Below are positions 33,806 to 43,660 of a stretch of DNA of 64,000 bases, piece by piece. The stretch's first letter is position 1. Each line of letters opens with the position of its first letter. Source of the stretch: Acidobacteriota bacterium (lineage in GTDB: Bacteria > Acidobacteriota > UBA890 > WLXD01). The notes under the pieces were generated by a model. The model did not search any database. It was not told the DNA's origin and worked only from the letters and a program-made list of their open reading frames with translations. The translations under genes and the position numbers were made by a program. The stretch spans positions 1-64,000 of the forward strand of contig WLXD01000006.1 in assembly GCA_012103255.1 (NCBI GenBank). Direction: 5' to 3'.

Positions 33806-34648
33806 AGCGCACTTGGCGCGCTCCCATTCGATCTCCATGGCCTCGGGGGTTTGCTCGACATGGCCTTCGCGAACCGCGGCCTCTACGCGCCGGAATCGAC
33901 GCTCGAATCGACCCGTGGCTGAGTTTGCGGCTACCTCGGCCGACACGCCGAGATGACGTGCCAGATTGGTCAGGGCCAGAAGCAAATCGCCGAGTTCTTC
34001 TTCGGCGCGATCCCTTCGCCCCGCCTGAACCTCGTGTTCCAGCTCGGCAACTTCCTCGCGCACCTTTGCCAGGACCGCCTCGGCATCAGGCCAGTCAAAG
34101 TTGAGTTGTGCCGCTCGCTTACCCGTCTTCTGTGCGCGCTCGAGAGCCGGCAGACTCCGCGCAATGTCGTCCATCAGCGACGGCTCGCCCTCGGCGTCGC
34201 GCTCCTGATGCTTGATTGCCTCCCAGTTGCGCAGCACCTCGTCGGCGTCAGCGACGTCCAGGTCGCCGAAAACGTGCGGATGACGCCGGACTAGCTTGTC
34301 GTTGATGGACCGCACCGCGTCATGGATGGTGAAAGTGCGATCTTCAGCGCCGAGCTGCGCCAGGAAAACCACCTGTAGCATTAGGTCACCGAGTTCTCCA
34401 AGCAGGGCGCGCGGATCTCCATCCTCGATAGCCTGGACGACCTCGTACGCTTCCTCGAGCGTGTACCGACGCAGACTCATGAAATCCTGCTCGCGATCCC
34501 AAGGGCAACCGTCAGGGCCACGAAGGCGGCGCATGATCGCCACGAGCTCAGCCAAGAGATCGCCTGCTGCGCGGTCGTCAGGAGTGCGTTCCACTCCGCG
34601 GTCGGCGGTTGTCCGGCGCTCGGATTCGCTGGAGTCTTGGGCTTCCAT
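33749..34648 (-). CDS. mazG: Nucleoside triphosphate pyrophosphohydrolase MazG
   Basis: IMRRLRGPDGCPWDREQDFMSLRRYTLEEAYEVVQAIEDGD..ELGDLMLQVVFLAQL. Confidence 0.93.
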   Translation of the reverse strand: MEAQDSSESERRTTADRGVERTPDDRAAGDLLAELVAIMRRLRGPDGCPWDREQDFMSLRRYTLEEAYEVVQAIEDGDPRALLGELGDLMLQVVFLAQLGAEDRTFTIHDAVRSINDKLVRRHPHVFGDLDVADADEVLRNWEAIKHQERDAEGEPSLMDDIARSLPALERAQKTGKRAAQLNFDWPDAEAVLAKVREEVAELEHEVQAGRRDRAEEELGDLLLALTNLARHLGVSAEVAANSATGRFERRFRRVEAAVREGHVEQTPEAMEIEWERAKCALAAAEQRGEPDADHVEDQ

Positions 34649-34703
34649 GGCGGCGGAGTCTAGCAGGCCAATCAGCTACCGCGACGCCTGCTAGACTGCC
34701 GGC

Positions 34704-35306
34704 ATGAGCGAAAATGATGAGGCCCCACCGGTAAAGATCAAGGTCACCGACCGACGCCTGTTCGACATGGACGGCAACCTTCGTGACGATGTCTCCGAAG
34801 AGGCCGCAGAAGAGGCTCCGCCGGTTTCCCAACGCTCCGAATCACCGGACACGGCTGAAGAGCCCAGCGCCGCGAACGTCAGCGCACCCGAACCCGCGGA
34901 CTCGGGCGACGAAGCCCCTGCCGTGCCGGCCAGTGCGCCAGTGGACCAGCCGTTCGTCGAGCCGGAAGCGACCGTCGAGGCCGCACCGGCTCCGGAAGCC
35001 GCTCCTCCCGCCGAGACGGACGAAACGACCGAGCAAGAAGTCCTGCAATTTGGCGAAGAGGCGCTCATGCGCTTCATCGAAGAGCAGTACATCGGTGGTC
35101 TTCTCGCTCTAGGCGCAATGCCCGAACCGCAGACCGGCCAGATCGTCGAAGATCTCGACCTGGCTCAGGTACGAATCGAGGTTCTGGGTATCCTTCGTGA
35201 TCGAGCGGAGACCAGTCTGTCGATGGAGGCCCGCAAGGGCATCGATGATGTCATCTACCAGCTGCGGATGGCCTACCTCCAGAAGCGCAAGGTTGTGAAG
35301 CTCTAG
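34704..35306 (+). CDS. DUF1844-like protein with acidic/Pro-rich N-terminal region
   Basis: C-terminal FIEEQYIGGLLALGAMPEPQTGQIVEDLDLAQVRIEVLGILRDRAETSLSMEARKGIDDVIYQLRMAYLQ. Confidence 0.65.
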   Translation: MSENDEAPPVKIKVTDRRLFDMDGNLRDDVSEEAAEEAPPVSQRSESPDTAEEPSAANVSAPEPADSGDEAPAVPASAPVDQPFVEPEATVEAAPAPEAAPPAETDETTEQEVLQFGEEALMRFIEEQYIGGLLALGAMPEPQTGQIVEDLDLAQVRIEVLGILRDRAETSLSMEARKGIDDVIYQLRMAYLQKRKVVKL

Positions 35307-35427
35307 CCTTCCCGGCTACCGCGCGCTGCGCGCGCAACTGCCGTCGGTGCCAAGCCCTCGCCCCCTGCGTGCTCGCCAGGCGTGTTCCTTTGTTCTGCAA
35401 GCGTGAGCTCTGACGTCTATAAAATGA

Positions 35428-35457
35428 CTTGATAGAAGTCTACTCAACTTTTATAAT
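35428..35457 (+). promoter_or_regulatory. HAIR-like HspR operator (35428-35448) overlapping a near-consensus sigma70-type promoter upstream of dnaK
   Basis: CTTGATA-N7-ACTCAAC (11/14 to CTTGAGT-N7-ACTCAAG); TTGATA (35429-35434)-N17-TATAAT (35452-35457). Confidence 0.8.
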
Positions 35458-35551
35458 CGAAGAACATTCAAGCGATTCCATTCTTGGGCCTCCAGGCCCA
35501 TTGGCCGTCTGCAGAACCTGCAATGCCGGCCCTGAACGACACCCAGCTAGC

Positions 35552-35576
35552 AGGAACAGCAGTTCGCTGCGTTCCT
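35552..35576 (+). promoter_or_regulatory. Stable stem-loop in the dnaK 5' leader, directly upstream of the Shine-Dalgarno
   Basis: AGGAAC-a-GCAG-TTCG-CTGC-GTTCCT: 10 bp, one bulged A, TTCG loop; GGAG at 35581-35584, ATG at 35593. Confidence 0.6.
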
Positions 35577-35592
35577 CCCAGGAGAATCAGCA

Positions 35593-37503
35593 ATGGGCAA
35601 GATCATCGGTATCGATCTCGGTACAACGAACTCCGTAGTCGCCGTGATGGAAGGCGGCGAGCCCGTCGTCATTCCGAACGCCGAGGGCGGCCGCACCACA
35701 CCGTCCGTCGTGGCATTCAAAGACGACGGCGAGCGTCTCGTCGGGCAGGTCGCGAAGCGACAGGCCGTCACCAATCCGGACAACACCATCTTCTCGATCA
35801 AGCGCTTCATGGGGCGCCGGCACGACGAGGTATCGAGCGAGCTGAAGATGGTCCCCTACTCCGTCGAGGCCGAGTCCGACGACGTACGGGTGATCTCCGG
35901 TGACAAGCGTTACTCGCCTCCCGAGATCTCGGCAATGATCCTGCAGAAGCTCAAGGGCGCCGCGGAGGATTACCTCGGCGAGACCGTAGATGCGGCCGTG
36001 ATCACCGTACCGGCCTACTTCAACGACTCGCAGCGTCAGGCGACGAAGGACGCTGGCAAGATCGCGGGCCTCAAGGTCGAGCGCATCATCAACGAGCCGA
36101 CCGCTGCGGCACTCGCATACGGACTCGAGAAGAAGACCGACGAGAAGATCGCTGTCTATGACTTCGGTGGCGGCACGTTCGACGTGTCGATCCTGGAAGT
36201 CGGCGACGGGGTCGTCGAGGTCAAGGCCACCAATGGTGACTCTCACCTCGGTGGTGACAACCTCGACCAGCGCGTCATGGATTGGATCATCACCGAGTTC
36301 AAGAAGGATCAGGGCGTCGACCTGTCGGCCGATCGCATGGCCCTGCAGCGCCTCCGCGAGGCGGCAGAAAAGGCGAAGATCGAACTCTCGAGCGTGGCCG
36401 AGACCGACATCAACCTGCCCTTCATCACGGCAGATCAGAGCGGCCCGAAGCACCTCACTCTGAAGCTGTCGCGCTCCAAGTTCGAGAGCCTGATCGAGGC
36501 CGATCTCGCCCGCGCCGTTCAGCCCTGCAAGCAGGCGCTGGCGGATGCCGGTCTGAACCCGAGCGAGATCGACGAGGTCGTACTCGTCGGTGGTACAACG
36601 CGCGTGCCCGCAGTCCAGGCACAGGTACAGGAAGTGTTCGGGAAGGAGCCTCACAAGGGCGTCAACCCCGACGAGGTTGTAGCTCTGGGTGCAGCGATCC
36701 AGGGTGGTGTTCTCGGCGGCGAGGTCAGCGACCTGTTGCTGCTCGACGTCACTCCGCTTTCGCTGGGCATCGAGACGCTGGGTAGCGTCACGACGGTCCT
36801 CATCGAGCGCAACACAACCATCCCGACGCGCAAGAGCGAGGTCTTCACGACCGCTGCTGACAACCAGCCATCCGTAGAGGTGCACGTCCTACAGGGCGAG
36901 CGCGAGATGGCCGGCGACAACCGCACGCTAGGCCGCTTCCACCTGGAAGGCATTCCGGCCGCGCCGCGCGGTGTGCCGCAGGTAGAGGTCACATTCGACA
37001 TCGATGCCAACGGCATCCTCAACGTCACGGCCAAGGATCTCGGCACCAACAAGGAGCAGAAGATCACGGTGACGTCGTCGAGTGGTCTTTCGGATACCGA
37101 GATCGACGACATGGTGAAGGACGCCGAAGCGCACGCGTCCGACGACCAGGGACGTCGCGAGCAGATCGAAGCCCGCAACGGTCTCGACGGCCTCGTGTAC
37201 CAGACAGAGAAGCTGCTCAACGACAATCGCGAGGACCTCGAGGCCGACTCCATCGGCGCCGTGGAAACGGCGGTCGCCGACGCCCGCAAGGCACTGGAGA
37301 ACGAGGAAGCCTCCGCAGAGGAGCTGAAGCAGGCGACTGAGACCCTGCAGCAGGCTTCGCACCAGCTGGCGCAGACGATGTACCAGCAGGCGAGCGCATC
37401 CGAGGCCGGCGAGCCCACCGAGGAGCAGGACTCCGATGAGGGTGACGTCATCGAGGCCGAGGTCGTTGAGGACGAGGTTGTCGAGGACAGCAACGCCTCC
37501 TGA
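35593..37503 (+). CDS. dnaK: Molecular chaperone DnaK
   Basis: [42 protein letters not shown]...[21 protein letters not shown]. Confidence 0.98.
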   Translation: MGKIIGIDLGTTNSVVAVMEGGEPVVIPNAEGGRTTPSVVAFKDDGERLVGQVAKRQAVTNPDNTIFSIKRFMGRRHDEVSSELKMVPYSVEAESDDVRVISGDKRYSPPEISAMILQKLKGAAEDYLGETVDAAVITVPAYFNDSQRQATKDAGKIAGLKVERIINEPTAAALAYGLEKKTDEKIAVYDFGGGTFDVSILEVGDGVVEVKATNGDSHLGGDNLDQRVMDWIITEFKKDQGVDLSADRMALQRLREAAEKAKIELSSVAETDINLPFITADQSGPKHLTLKLSRSKFESLIEADLARAVQPCKQALADAGLNPSEIDEVVLVGGTTRVPAVQAQVQEVFGKEPHKGVNPDEVVALGAAIQGGVLGGEVSDLLLLDVTPLSLGIETLGSVTTVLIERNTTIPTRKSEVFTTAADNQPSVEVHVLQGEREMAGDNRTLGRFHLEGIPAAPRGVPQVEVTFDIDANGILNVTAKDLGTNKEQKITVTSSSGLSDTEIDDMVKDAEAHASDDQGRREQIEARNGLDGLVYQTEKLLNDNREDLEADSIGAVETAVADARKALENEEASAEELKQATETLQQASHQLAQTMYQQASASEAGEPTEEQDSDEGDVIEAEVVEDEVVEDSNAS

Positions 37504-37518
37504 CTAAGCGTGGCGACC

Positions 37519-37548
37519 GGGGCGGGGTGGTACAAACCTCCCCGCCCC
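37519..37548 (+). other. Intercistronic dnaK-dnaJ hairpin
   Basis: GGGGCGGGG (37519-37527) and CCCCGCCCC (37540-37548), perfect 9-bp GC stem, 12-nt loop, no T-tract. Confidence 0.6.
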
Positions 37549-37570
37549 TACCGCTTCACCTGAGGTCAAT

Positions 37571-38665
37571 ATGCTTGCCCGCGATCACTACGCCACACTC
37601 GGTGTTCCGCCTACCGCGACGGACGACGACATCGACACCGCGTATCGCCATCTGAGCCGTCGATATCACCCGGACATCAATCCGGGCGATCCGCACGCCG
37701 CGGCAGTCTACGAGCGACTCGAAGCCGCCTATCGCGTGCTCTCTGATCCCGAACGTCGCGAGCGCTACGACGCCGAGGGCGCGCCTCGGGAGCTGGAAGA
37801 GGCAGCCGGCCCCGATCTCCATGTCCGCCTCGTTCCCGACGGCGACGATCAACACTCCTATCAGGACCTGTTCCGCCTCCTCCGCGATCACGCCCGGCGC
37901 GCCGGCGCCCAGCCTGGCGATGACATCCATACCAACGTAGACGTGCCTCTTCTGCAGGCCGGCCGAGGGCGTCGCGTACGCGTCGCCATCCATCGCTCGA
38001 GCGAATGCCTGCACTGTGGCGGGCGTGGGCGTGTGCAGCTGCAGCGATCGCGGCCATGCCAGCGCTGTGGCGGTGCCGGCGAGGAGAGCTTCGTCAAGGG
38101 ATCCCTGTCGGTCACGTGCGCCTGTGCCGACTGTGAAGGCAGTGGCCTAGCCACGGGCAAGGCTTGCGCAGGGTGCGGCGGCACCGGGGCCACGTCGAGC
38201 CCCGAGACAGTCCTCGTGCGCGTGCCTGCCGGCGCAACCGACGGCCAGCAGATCCGGATTTCCGGCGACGGGCACCGCGGCCTACGTGGAGGCCCCGCTG
38301 GCGATCTGGTAGTTCGCGTCCGCATCATGCCGTTGCCTGGGTGGGAGCGCATCGGCACCGACCTGCACGGTGAGCTATCGATAAGTTTCGCGGAGGCGGT
38401 GCTCGGCGCCAAGATCCGCGTCCCCCTGCCTGATGGCGGCTCAGCGAGTCTCCGCGTACCGCCCAATACCCCGGCGGGTTACCGCTTCAAGCTGCGCGGG
38501 CGAGGGCTGGAGGTGTCCGACGGCGAACGAGGCGATATGCTTTTGCGCGCCGTGATCCGCGGGCCGGAAGTCCTCGATGAGGAGTCTCGTGATCTGATCC
38601 GCGAGTTCGCGAGCCGCCACCCATTCGATCCACGGATTGAGCCCGTCAGGGAGTCGCAGCAATGA
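37571..38665 (+). CDS. dnaJ: Chaperone protein DnaJ (hspR-linked copy)
   Basis: J domain DHYATLGVPPTATDDDIDTAYRHLSRRYHPDINPGD; four CxxCxGxG repeats. Confidence 0.95.
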   Translation: MLARDHYATLGVPPTATDDDIDTAYRHLSRRYHPDINPGDPHAAAVYERLEAAYRVLSDPERRERYDAEGAPRELEEAAGPDLHVRLVPDGDDQHSYQDLFRLLRDHARRAGAQPGDDIHTNVDVPLLQAGRGRRVRVAIHRSSECLHCGGRGRVQLQRSRPCQRCGGAGEESFVKGSLSVTCACADCEGSGLATGKACAGCGGTGATSSPETVLVRVPAGATDGQQIRISGDGHRGLRGGPAGDLVVRVRIMPLPGWERIGTDLHGELSISFAEAVLGAKIRVPLPDGGSASLRVPPNTPAGYRFKLRGRGLEVSDGERGDMLLRAVIRGPEVLDEESRDLIREFASRHPFDPRIEPVRESQQ

Positions 38666-39069
38666 GCGACCAGCGTGACCGCAAGAAGGGCACGTACATG
38701 ATCAGCGCCGTGGCGGAGCTCTACGAGATTCACCCGCAGACCCTTCGCATGTACGAGCGCGAAGGCCTACTACGCCCTTCGCGTTCCGGTGGCAACACCA
38801 GGCAATACACTGATGCGGACCTGCGCCGACTGGAAGTGATCCTCTCGCTGACTCGCGATCTCGGCGTGAACCTGGCCGGAGTCGAGGTGATCATGAACAT
38901 GCGGGCCAACATGGAACGGCTGCAATGCGAGGTGGCCGACCTGATGTGCTTTGTGCGCGACGAACTGATCACGGATCGCACCGACGTCCCGGAGCAGGTG
39001 GCCCGCGCGCTTGTCCGGCTGGAACGTGGCTCCCTGGTTCCCGCTCGCCGAACGGACCCCGAGTCATGA
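38662..39069 (+). CDS. hspR: HspR, MerR-family heat-shock repressor
   Basis: YMISAVAELYEIHPQTLRMYEREGLLRPSRSGGNTRQYTDADLRRLEVILSLTRDLGVNLAGVEVI; overlaps dnaJ by 4 nt. Confidence 0.93.
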   Translation: MSDQRDRKKGTYMISAVAELYEIHPQTLRMYEREGLLRPSRSGGNTRQYTDADLRRLEVILSLTRDLGVNLAGVEVIMNMRANMERLQCEVADLMCFVRDELITDRTDVPEQVARALVRLERGSLVPARRTDPES

Positions 39070-39824
39070 GCGCGATCGAGCTGCAAGAATGTCCACAGTG
39101 CGACGGCACCGGTTGGGTTACGACCCAGGGTGGCGGCGAGGTCGAGCGGTGTGATTGCTTCCGCAACGCGCGCTCAGGGCGACGGCTCGAACGTGCTGGG
39201 ATCCCGCGTCGATACCAGCACTGTTCGCTGGACAACTTCGAAACCGAGTTCCTGAACGCTGACCCCTCGCTCGGTGGCGCGGTGATGAAATGTCAGCGTT
39301 TCGTAGAGGGGTTCGCGGACCTCGATGAGGGACTCCTGTTCGTCGGCCCAGTCGGCGTCGGCAAGACACACCTCGCCGTTGGCGTGCTCCGTGCCCTGAT
39401 GGACACGCACAAGGTGAACGGACTGTTTGTCGACTATCGAGATCTGCTTCGCGACATCCAGGACTCCTACAACAAGGTCTCCGAGACCTCGGAGCTGCAG
39501 GTGGTGCGTCCGTTGCTCAACGCGGACGTGCTATTGCTCGACGAGCTTGGGGCGCGCCGTCCGTCCGCCTGGGTTTTCGACACCGTGAGCCATGTCGTCA
39601 ACGACCGCTACAACAACCGCCGGCCAACGTTGATCACGACCAACTACCCTGACGCCCCCGAGGCTCCTGAGGGCCCGCTCGACAGCGCGAAGGGCGGTGT
39701 CGGTGCGTCGTTGCAAGATCGAATCGGCGGTCGACTCCGCAGTCGCCTGTTCGAGATGTGCATCCCGGTGCAACTGCAGGGCAGCGATTTCCGGCGCGTC
39801 ATGAAGCGCGCGGGCTATCGCTAG
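39066..39824 (+). CDS. DnaC/IstB-like ATP-binding protein with N-terminal CxxCxGTG motif
   Basis: ECPQCDGTGWVTTQGGGEVERCDCFRN; Walker A LLFVGPVGVGKTHLAVGVL; Walker B DVLLLDELG; ATGA overlap with hspR. Confidence 0.85.
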   Translation: MSAIELQECPQCDGTGWVTTQGGGEVERCDCFRNARSGRRLERAGIPRRYQHCSLDNFETEFLNADPSLGGAVMKCQRFVEGFADLDEGLLFVGPVGVGKTHLAVGVLRALMDTHKVNGLFVDYRDLLRDIQDSYNKVSETSELQVVRPLLNADVLLLDELGARRPSAWVFDTVSHVVNDRYNNRRPTLITTNYPDAPEAPEGPLDSAKGGVGASLQDRIGGRLRSRLFEMCIPVQLQGSDFRRVMKRAGYR

Positions 39825-39850
39825 CGGGTAGCTTCCCGACGCAGCAGCAC

Positions 39851-40591
39851 CTAGGCCAGGTCGCCCCAGATTGACTGCACGACCGTGAGCGCAACAGGCC
39901 CAGCGCTGTCGGCACGCAGCACCCGGGGGCCAAGAGTCGCCGTTCGAGCTCCCGCCCGTGTACTCGCTTCGACCTCGTCCGCTGACCAGCCGCCCTCCGG
40001 ACCCACCAGGAGCGCGCAGGACTGCGCCGGCATCGCCTTCGCAACCGCCGCTAGCGAATCCCGACCGCGGGGGTCAAGGACGATCCGGAGCGGCGGGAGC
40101 TCGTCCCAGCCCAGGTCAGTCATGGCGATGGGAGCCTTGATCGCCGGAAGGGTCGTCCGACCACACTGCTTCGCCGAAGTCTCGGCGATCCGTTCCCACC
40201 GAGCCAATCGTCGGCGTAGCGCGCTGAGCCCGCTCTCAGGAACCTGGCTGCGACTACTCGTCACCAGATGCACTGCGTCACAACCGAGCTCGGTGAGGAG
40301 CCTGATGGTGGTATCGAGACGCTGTGGTTTGACCGGCACCGCCTGCACAACCACGAAGCGCGGAGCAGCGTCGACCTCGTCACGCTCCACGCTCGTTACG
40401 GCCACGGCAATCGGATCGGAGGTCGGGTCCACCAATCTGCCAACTGCCGAAGCGCCCGCGCCGTCGAAGAGTTCGACCTCGTCGCCCGCGCCGATGCGCG
40501 TCACACGTGCGTGGTGTCCTTCGCCCGCCGGCAGGGCCACAAGTCCTGGAACAAGCGAGCCGGGCTCAACGCGGAACCGACGCCGGCCCAT
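39851..40591 (-). CDS. rsmE: 16S rRNA (uracil1498-N3)-methyltransferase
   Basis: HHARVTRIGAGDEVELFDG, VVQAVPVKPQRLDTTIRLLTELGCDAVHLV, LLVGPEGGWSADEVEA, LGPRVLRADSAGPVAL. Confidence 0.93.
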   Translation of the reverse strand: MGRRRFRVEPGSLVPGLVALPAGEGHHARVTRIGAGDEVELFDGAGASAVGRLVDPTSDPIAVAVTSVERDEVDAAPRFVVVQAVPVKPQRLDTTIRLLTELGCDAVHLVTSSRSQVPESGLSALRRRLARWERIAETSAKQCGRTTLPAIKAPIAMTDLGWDELPPLRIVLDPRGRDSLAAVAKAMPAQSCALLVGPEGGWSADEVEASTRAGARTATLGPRVLRADSAGPVALTVVQSIWGDLA

Positions 40592-40594
40592 GAG

Positions 40595-41719
40595 CTATCC
40601 CTGTCCGAAAACGCTACTGCGAAGTCGGTCCCACCAAGACTGCTCGTCGCCGAGATCGTCCGGATCGCCGATGAGTTCACCGAGCTCGTGCAGCGCCGTT
40701 TCCTGCTCGTCGGTCAGGCTGCGCGGCGTCACCACCTGGATCTCAGCCTTCAGCGTTCCCGGACGGCCGCCGTTCACCGACGGCATGCCCATGCCTCGCA
40801 TTTCGAGAACCTGTCCCGATTGCGTTCCCGCTGGGATATCCAGCGTCGACGTCGAACCGTCCACGGTAGAGACCTCGATGGATCCGCCGAGTGCGACTCG
40901 CGGGAAACTTGCGGGGACGCGTGTGTACAGGTCGGTGCCATGTCGCACGAATCGCTGGTGCTCCTGCACGTCCATCACAACCTCGAGATCGCCGGCAGGA
41001 CCACCGCGTAGTCCGCTCTCCCCTTCCCCACGCAGTCGCAGGCGCATGCCGGTGTCCACTCCGGCGGGCACGGCCACTTTGAGTCGCTGCTGCTGCTGGG
41101 ACCGGCCTTCACCGCCACAGTCCGTGCAGGGATCCTGCACCACCGAGCCTGCCCCCTGACACTGGCCGCAAGGTCGCGCCACCGTCAAGAAACCATGGCG
41201 CTGCTGCACTTGTCCGATGCCGCCGCACGCTGAACATGCCGTGCGAGCCGCCCGACTCTGCGATCCGGTGCCTTCGCATGTCTCACAGGTGCGCCGCCGC
41301 GGAACATTGATCTCCACTTCGTCGCCGCTGAAGGCCTGTTCGAGCGTGATCCGGAGTCGGTACTGCAAGGTCGAGCCGCGCATCGGGCCGCTGCTGCGGC
41401 GCCCGCCGCCGAATCCGACGTTGAACCCGAAGAAGCTGCCGAGAATGTCCGAGAAATCCGCGAACACCTCGGAGTTGAAATCGGGACCGCCACCACCGCG
41501 CACGCCCGCGTGGCCGTACTGGTCGTAGCGAGCTCGCTTCTCGTCGTCGCCGAGCACGGCATAGGCCTCGGCGGCCTGCTTGAAGCGCTCCTCGGCCTCG
41601 GCATCGCCGGGGTTGCGGTCGGGATGATCGCGCATCGCCAACTTGCGATACGCCTTCTTGATCTCGTCCGCATTGGCGCCACGCTCGACGCCGAGTACCT
41701 GGTAGTAGTCGTCAGCCAT
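40595..41719 (-). CDS. dnaJ: Chaperone protein DnaJ (hrcA-linked copy)
   Basis: [41 protein letters not shown]-like region; [32 protein letters not shown]. Confidence 0.96.
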   Translation of the reverse strand: MADDYYQVLGVERGANADEIKKAYRKLAMRDHPDRNPGDAEAEERFKQAAEAYAVLGDDEKRARYDQYGHAGVRGGGGPDFNSEVFADFSDILGSFFGFNVGFGGGRRSSGPMRGSTLQYRLRITLEQAFSGDEVEINVPRRRTCETCEGTGSQSRAARTACSACGGIGQVQQRHGFLTVARPCGQCQGAGSVVQDPCTDCGGEGRSQQQQRLKVAVPAGVDTGMRLRLRGEGESGLRGGPAGDLEVVMDVQEHQRFVRHGTDLYTRVPASFPRVALGGSIEVSTVDGSTSTLDIPAGTQSGQVLEMRGMGMPSVNGGRPGTLKAEIQVVTPRSLTDEQETALHELGELIGDPDDLGDEQSWWDRLRSSVFGQG

Positions 41720-41721
41720 GA

Positions 41722-42321
41722 TCAGGCGTCGCTGTCGCTGGAGTCGGCGTCGTCCGCGGCCGCAGGAGGACGCGCCACGCCGACCATGGCGGGGCGCAGG
41801 AGACGGCCAGCGTGTGAGTAGCCCGGCTGATACACGGTAGCGATGTGATGCTCGGGCACCTCGTCGGTCTCGCTATGCTCGACCGCTTGATGCAGATGCG
41901 GATCGAATGGATCTCCGTGCGGATCGATCCTCTCCACCCCGGCGCCGTTCATGAAGTCGTGAAGTGACTTCAGGATCAGCTCCACGCCCTCACGATAGGC
42001 GTCCAGGTTGTCTGTCTCGGCGTCCAGCGATCGCTCGAAGTCATCCAGTACGGGGAGCAGATCGCGAAGCAGCTGACGCCGTGCCTCGGCAATCTGCTCC
42101 TCACGATCGCGCTCGGTACGGCGACGGAAGTTCGCCATCTCCGCCTGCTGACGTCGCAGCTGATCGGTGAGCTCGGCGACCTGGCGCTCCGCCTCGGTCG
42201 CGTCTGCGGTCACCCCTGCGTCTGAGTCGTCACCGTTGTTGCCATCCTCGGCGTCCACGATCAACTCGGGCTCGGCCGCCTCGGCCGCCCACTTCTCTTC
42301 GAGGCTCGTCGGTTTATCCAT
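41722..42321 (-). CDS. grpE: Nucleotide exchange factor GrpE
   Basis: [26 protein letters not shown]...[16 protein letters not shown]...[41 protein letters not shown]. Confidence 0.95.
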   Translation of the reverse strand: MDKPTSLEEKWAAEAAEPELIVDAEDGNNGDDSDAGVTADATEAERQVAELTDQLRRQQAEMANFRRRTERDREEQIAEARRQLLRDLLPVLDDFERSLDAETDNLDAYREGVELILKSLHDFMNGAGVERIDPHGDPFDPHLHQAVEHSETDEVPEHHIATVYQPGYSHAGRLLRPAMVGVARPPAAADDADSSDSDA

Positions 42322-42343
42322 GAGTTCCGTGTTGGGTCTCGTC

Positions 42344-43402
42344 TCAGCGAGTCAGTCTTACGAGCGCGGCGGTGGTGGCGCTGGCGATCGCATCGACGAG
42401 GGCAATGGTGCGGGCGTACTGCAGGCGCGTCGGCCCGAGCACGGCTACGGTGCCATGCGGGCCATCAAGATGTCCGTATGACGCTGATACAAGAGCACAG
42501 TGTTCGAGACCGGTCGGCAGGGGCTCGCAGCCAATAACCACACGCGGCCCGTCGCTTGATTCTTCGGCACGGAGCGCCAGCGCCAGCAGCCGTCGCTCCT
42601 CGATAACCTCGAAGACAGTGCGGAGGTCGCCCATCGTCTCGACATCGGGTGCCGCGAGCAGCCGCGAGGATCCCTCCACGAGGACCTCCGATTCATCCAG
42701 GTCGCCGGTGATCGAAGTCGCACCCAGCGCGATGGCCTGGCGTTCGAAAACTTCGAGACGTTCGCCGGCACCCGTGAGGAGTTCCTGAATACGCAGGGTC
42801 ACCTCGCGCAGGCTGCGGCCCGCGAAGCGCCGTACGAGGTAGGCGGCAGCCTGGTCGAGCTGATCCTGCGTCATGGGCTCGGAGAGCACGACAGCACGCT
42901 TCTTCACCTGACCGGCACGGGAAACCACGATCGCGAGCACGCGGTTGCCCTCTAGCGCCACGAAATCGACGTGCCGAAATGCAGTATCCGACAGCGGCGG
43001 TGCGGCCACCACGGCGACGAGTTCCGAAAGATCGGCGAGGACGTGACAAGTACGGCGTAGCAACTCGTCCATCTCGATCGGATCAGGCGCAATCTGGCTG
43101 CGTAGATTTCGCGCGTCGTCGTCCGACATGAGGCCGCGGACCGGGAGTCCGGTGACGTATTGCCGGTATCCGCGGCGCGTGGGCATGCGTCCGGCAGAGG
43201 TGTGTGGTTGCTCGAGGTAGCCGAGCCGCTCGAGCTCTGCCATCACGTTGCGCACCGTGGCCGGGCTTACCGATTCGTCGAGCAGGCGCGCGATGGTGCC
43301 CGACCCAACCGGCTCTCCGGTCAGGATGTAGCGCTCGACGATGGTGTCGAGCACTGCTGCGCTACGTGCGTTCAGTTCCGGTACGGACATGGTCCAACTC
43401 AC
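42344..43402 (-). CDS. hrcA: Heat-inducible transcription repressor HrcA
   Basis: LNARSAAVLDTIVERYILTGEPVGSGTIA...SPATVRNVMAELERLGYLEQPHTSAGRMPTRRGYRQYV. Confidence 0.97.
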   Translation of the reverse strand: MSWTMSVPELNARSAAVLDTIVERYILTGEPVGSGTIARLLDESVSPATVRNVMAELERLGYLEQPHTSAGRMPTRRGYRQYVTGLPVRGLMSDDDARNLRSQIAPDPIEMDELLRRTCHVLADLSELVAVVAAPPLSDTAFRHVDFVALEGNRVLAIVVSRAGQVKKRAVVLSEPMTQDQLDQAAAYLVRRFAGRSLREVTLRIQELLTGAGERLEVFERQAIALGATSITGDLDESEVLVEGSSRLLAAPDVETMGDLRTVFEVIEERRLLALALRAEESSDGPRVVIGCEPLPTGLEHCALVSASYGHLDGPHGTVAVLGPTRLQYARTIALVDAIASATTAALVRLTR

Positions 43403-43463
43403 GTGCGGAGCGCTAGGCAGGGGCTCCGCGTAAAACCCCGGTGCGGCGTCCCTGGATCGAGAC

Positions 43464-43490
43464 TTAGCACTCTCCCCCTGGGAGTGCTAA
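43464..43490. promoter_or_regulatory. CIRCE element (HrcA operator)
   Basis: TTAGCACTC-TCCCCCTGG-GAGTGCTAA, exact match to TTAGCACTC-N9-GAGTGCTAA, 62 nt upstream of hrcA. Confidence 0.98.
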
Positions 43491-43660
43491 CCCCAATGAA
43501 ACAACCCGGTTGCGGGGGTGTCAAGCGTCTGCGGCCCGGCGAGCTTCCGATCCGCCGTCCGCGCCAGCCAACGACGGTCGCGAGCCGGTTTTGGCACCAT
43601 GGCGCATGCTAAAATCCAGGCTGCTGTGGCGATCCTCGGGGCCTTCCCATTGCGGCCGGA

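Noticed and set aside
35587-36885. 432-aa minus-strand ORF
   Set aside because: Antisense shadow of dnaK; no recognisable domain
39885-41159. 424-aa plus-strand ORF
   Set aside because: Ser/Arg/Pro-rich shadow ORF across rsmE and dnaJ on the other strand
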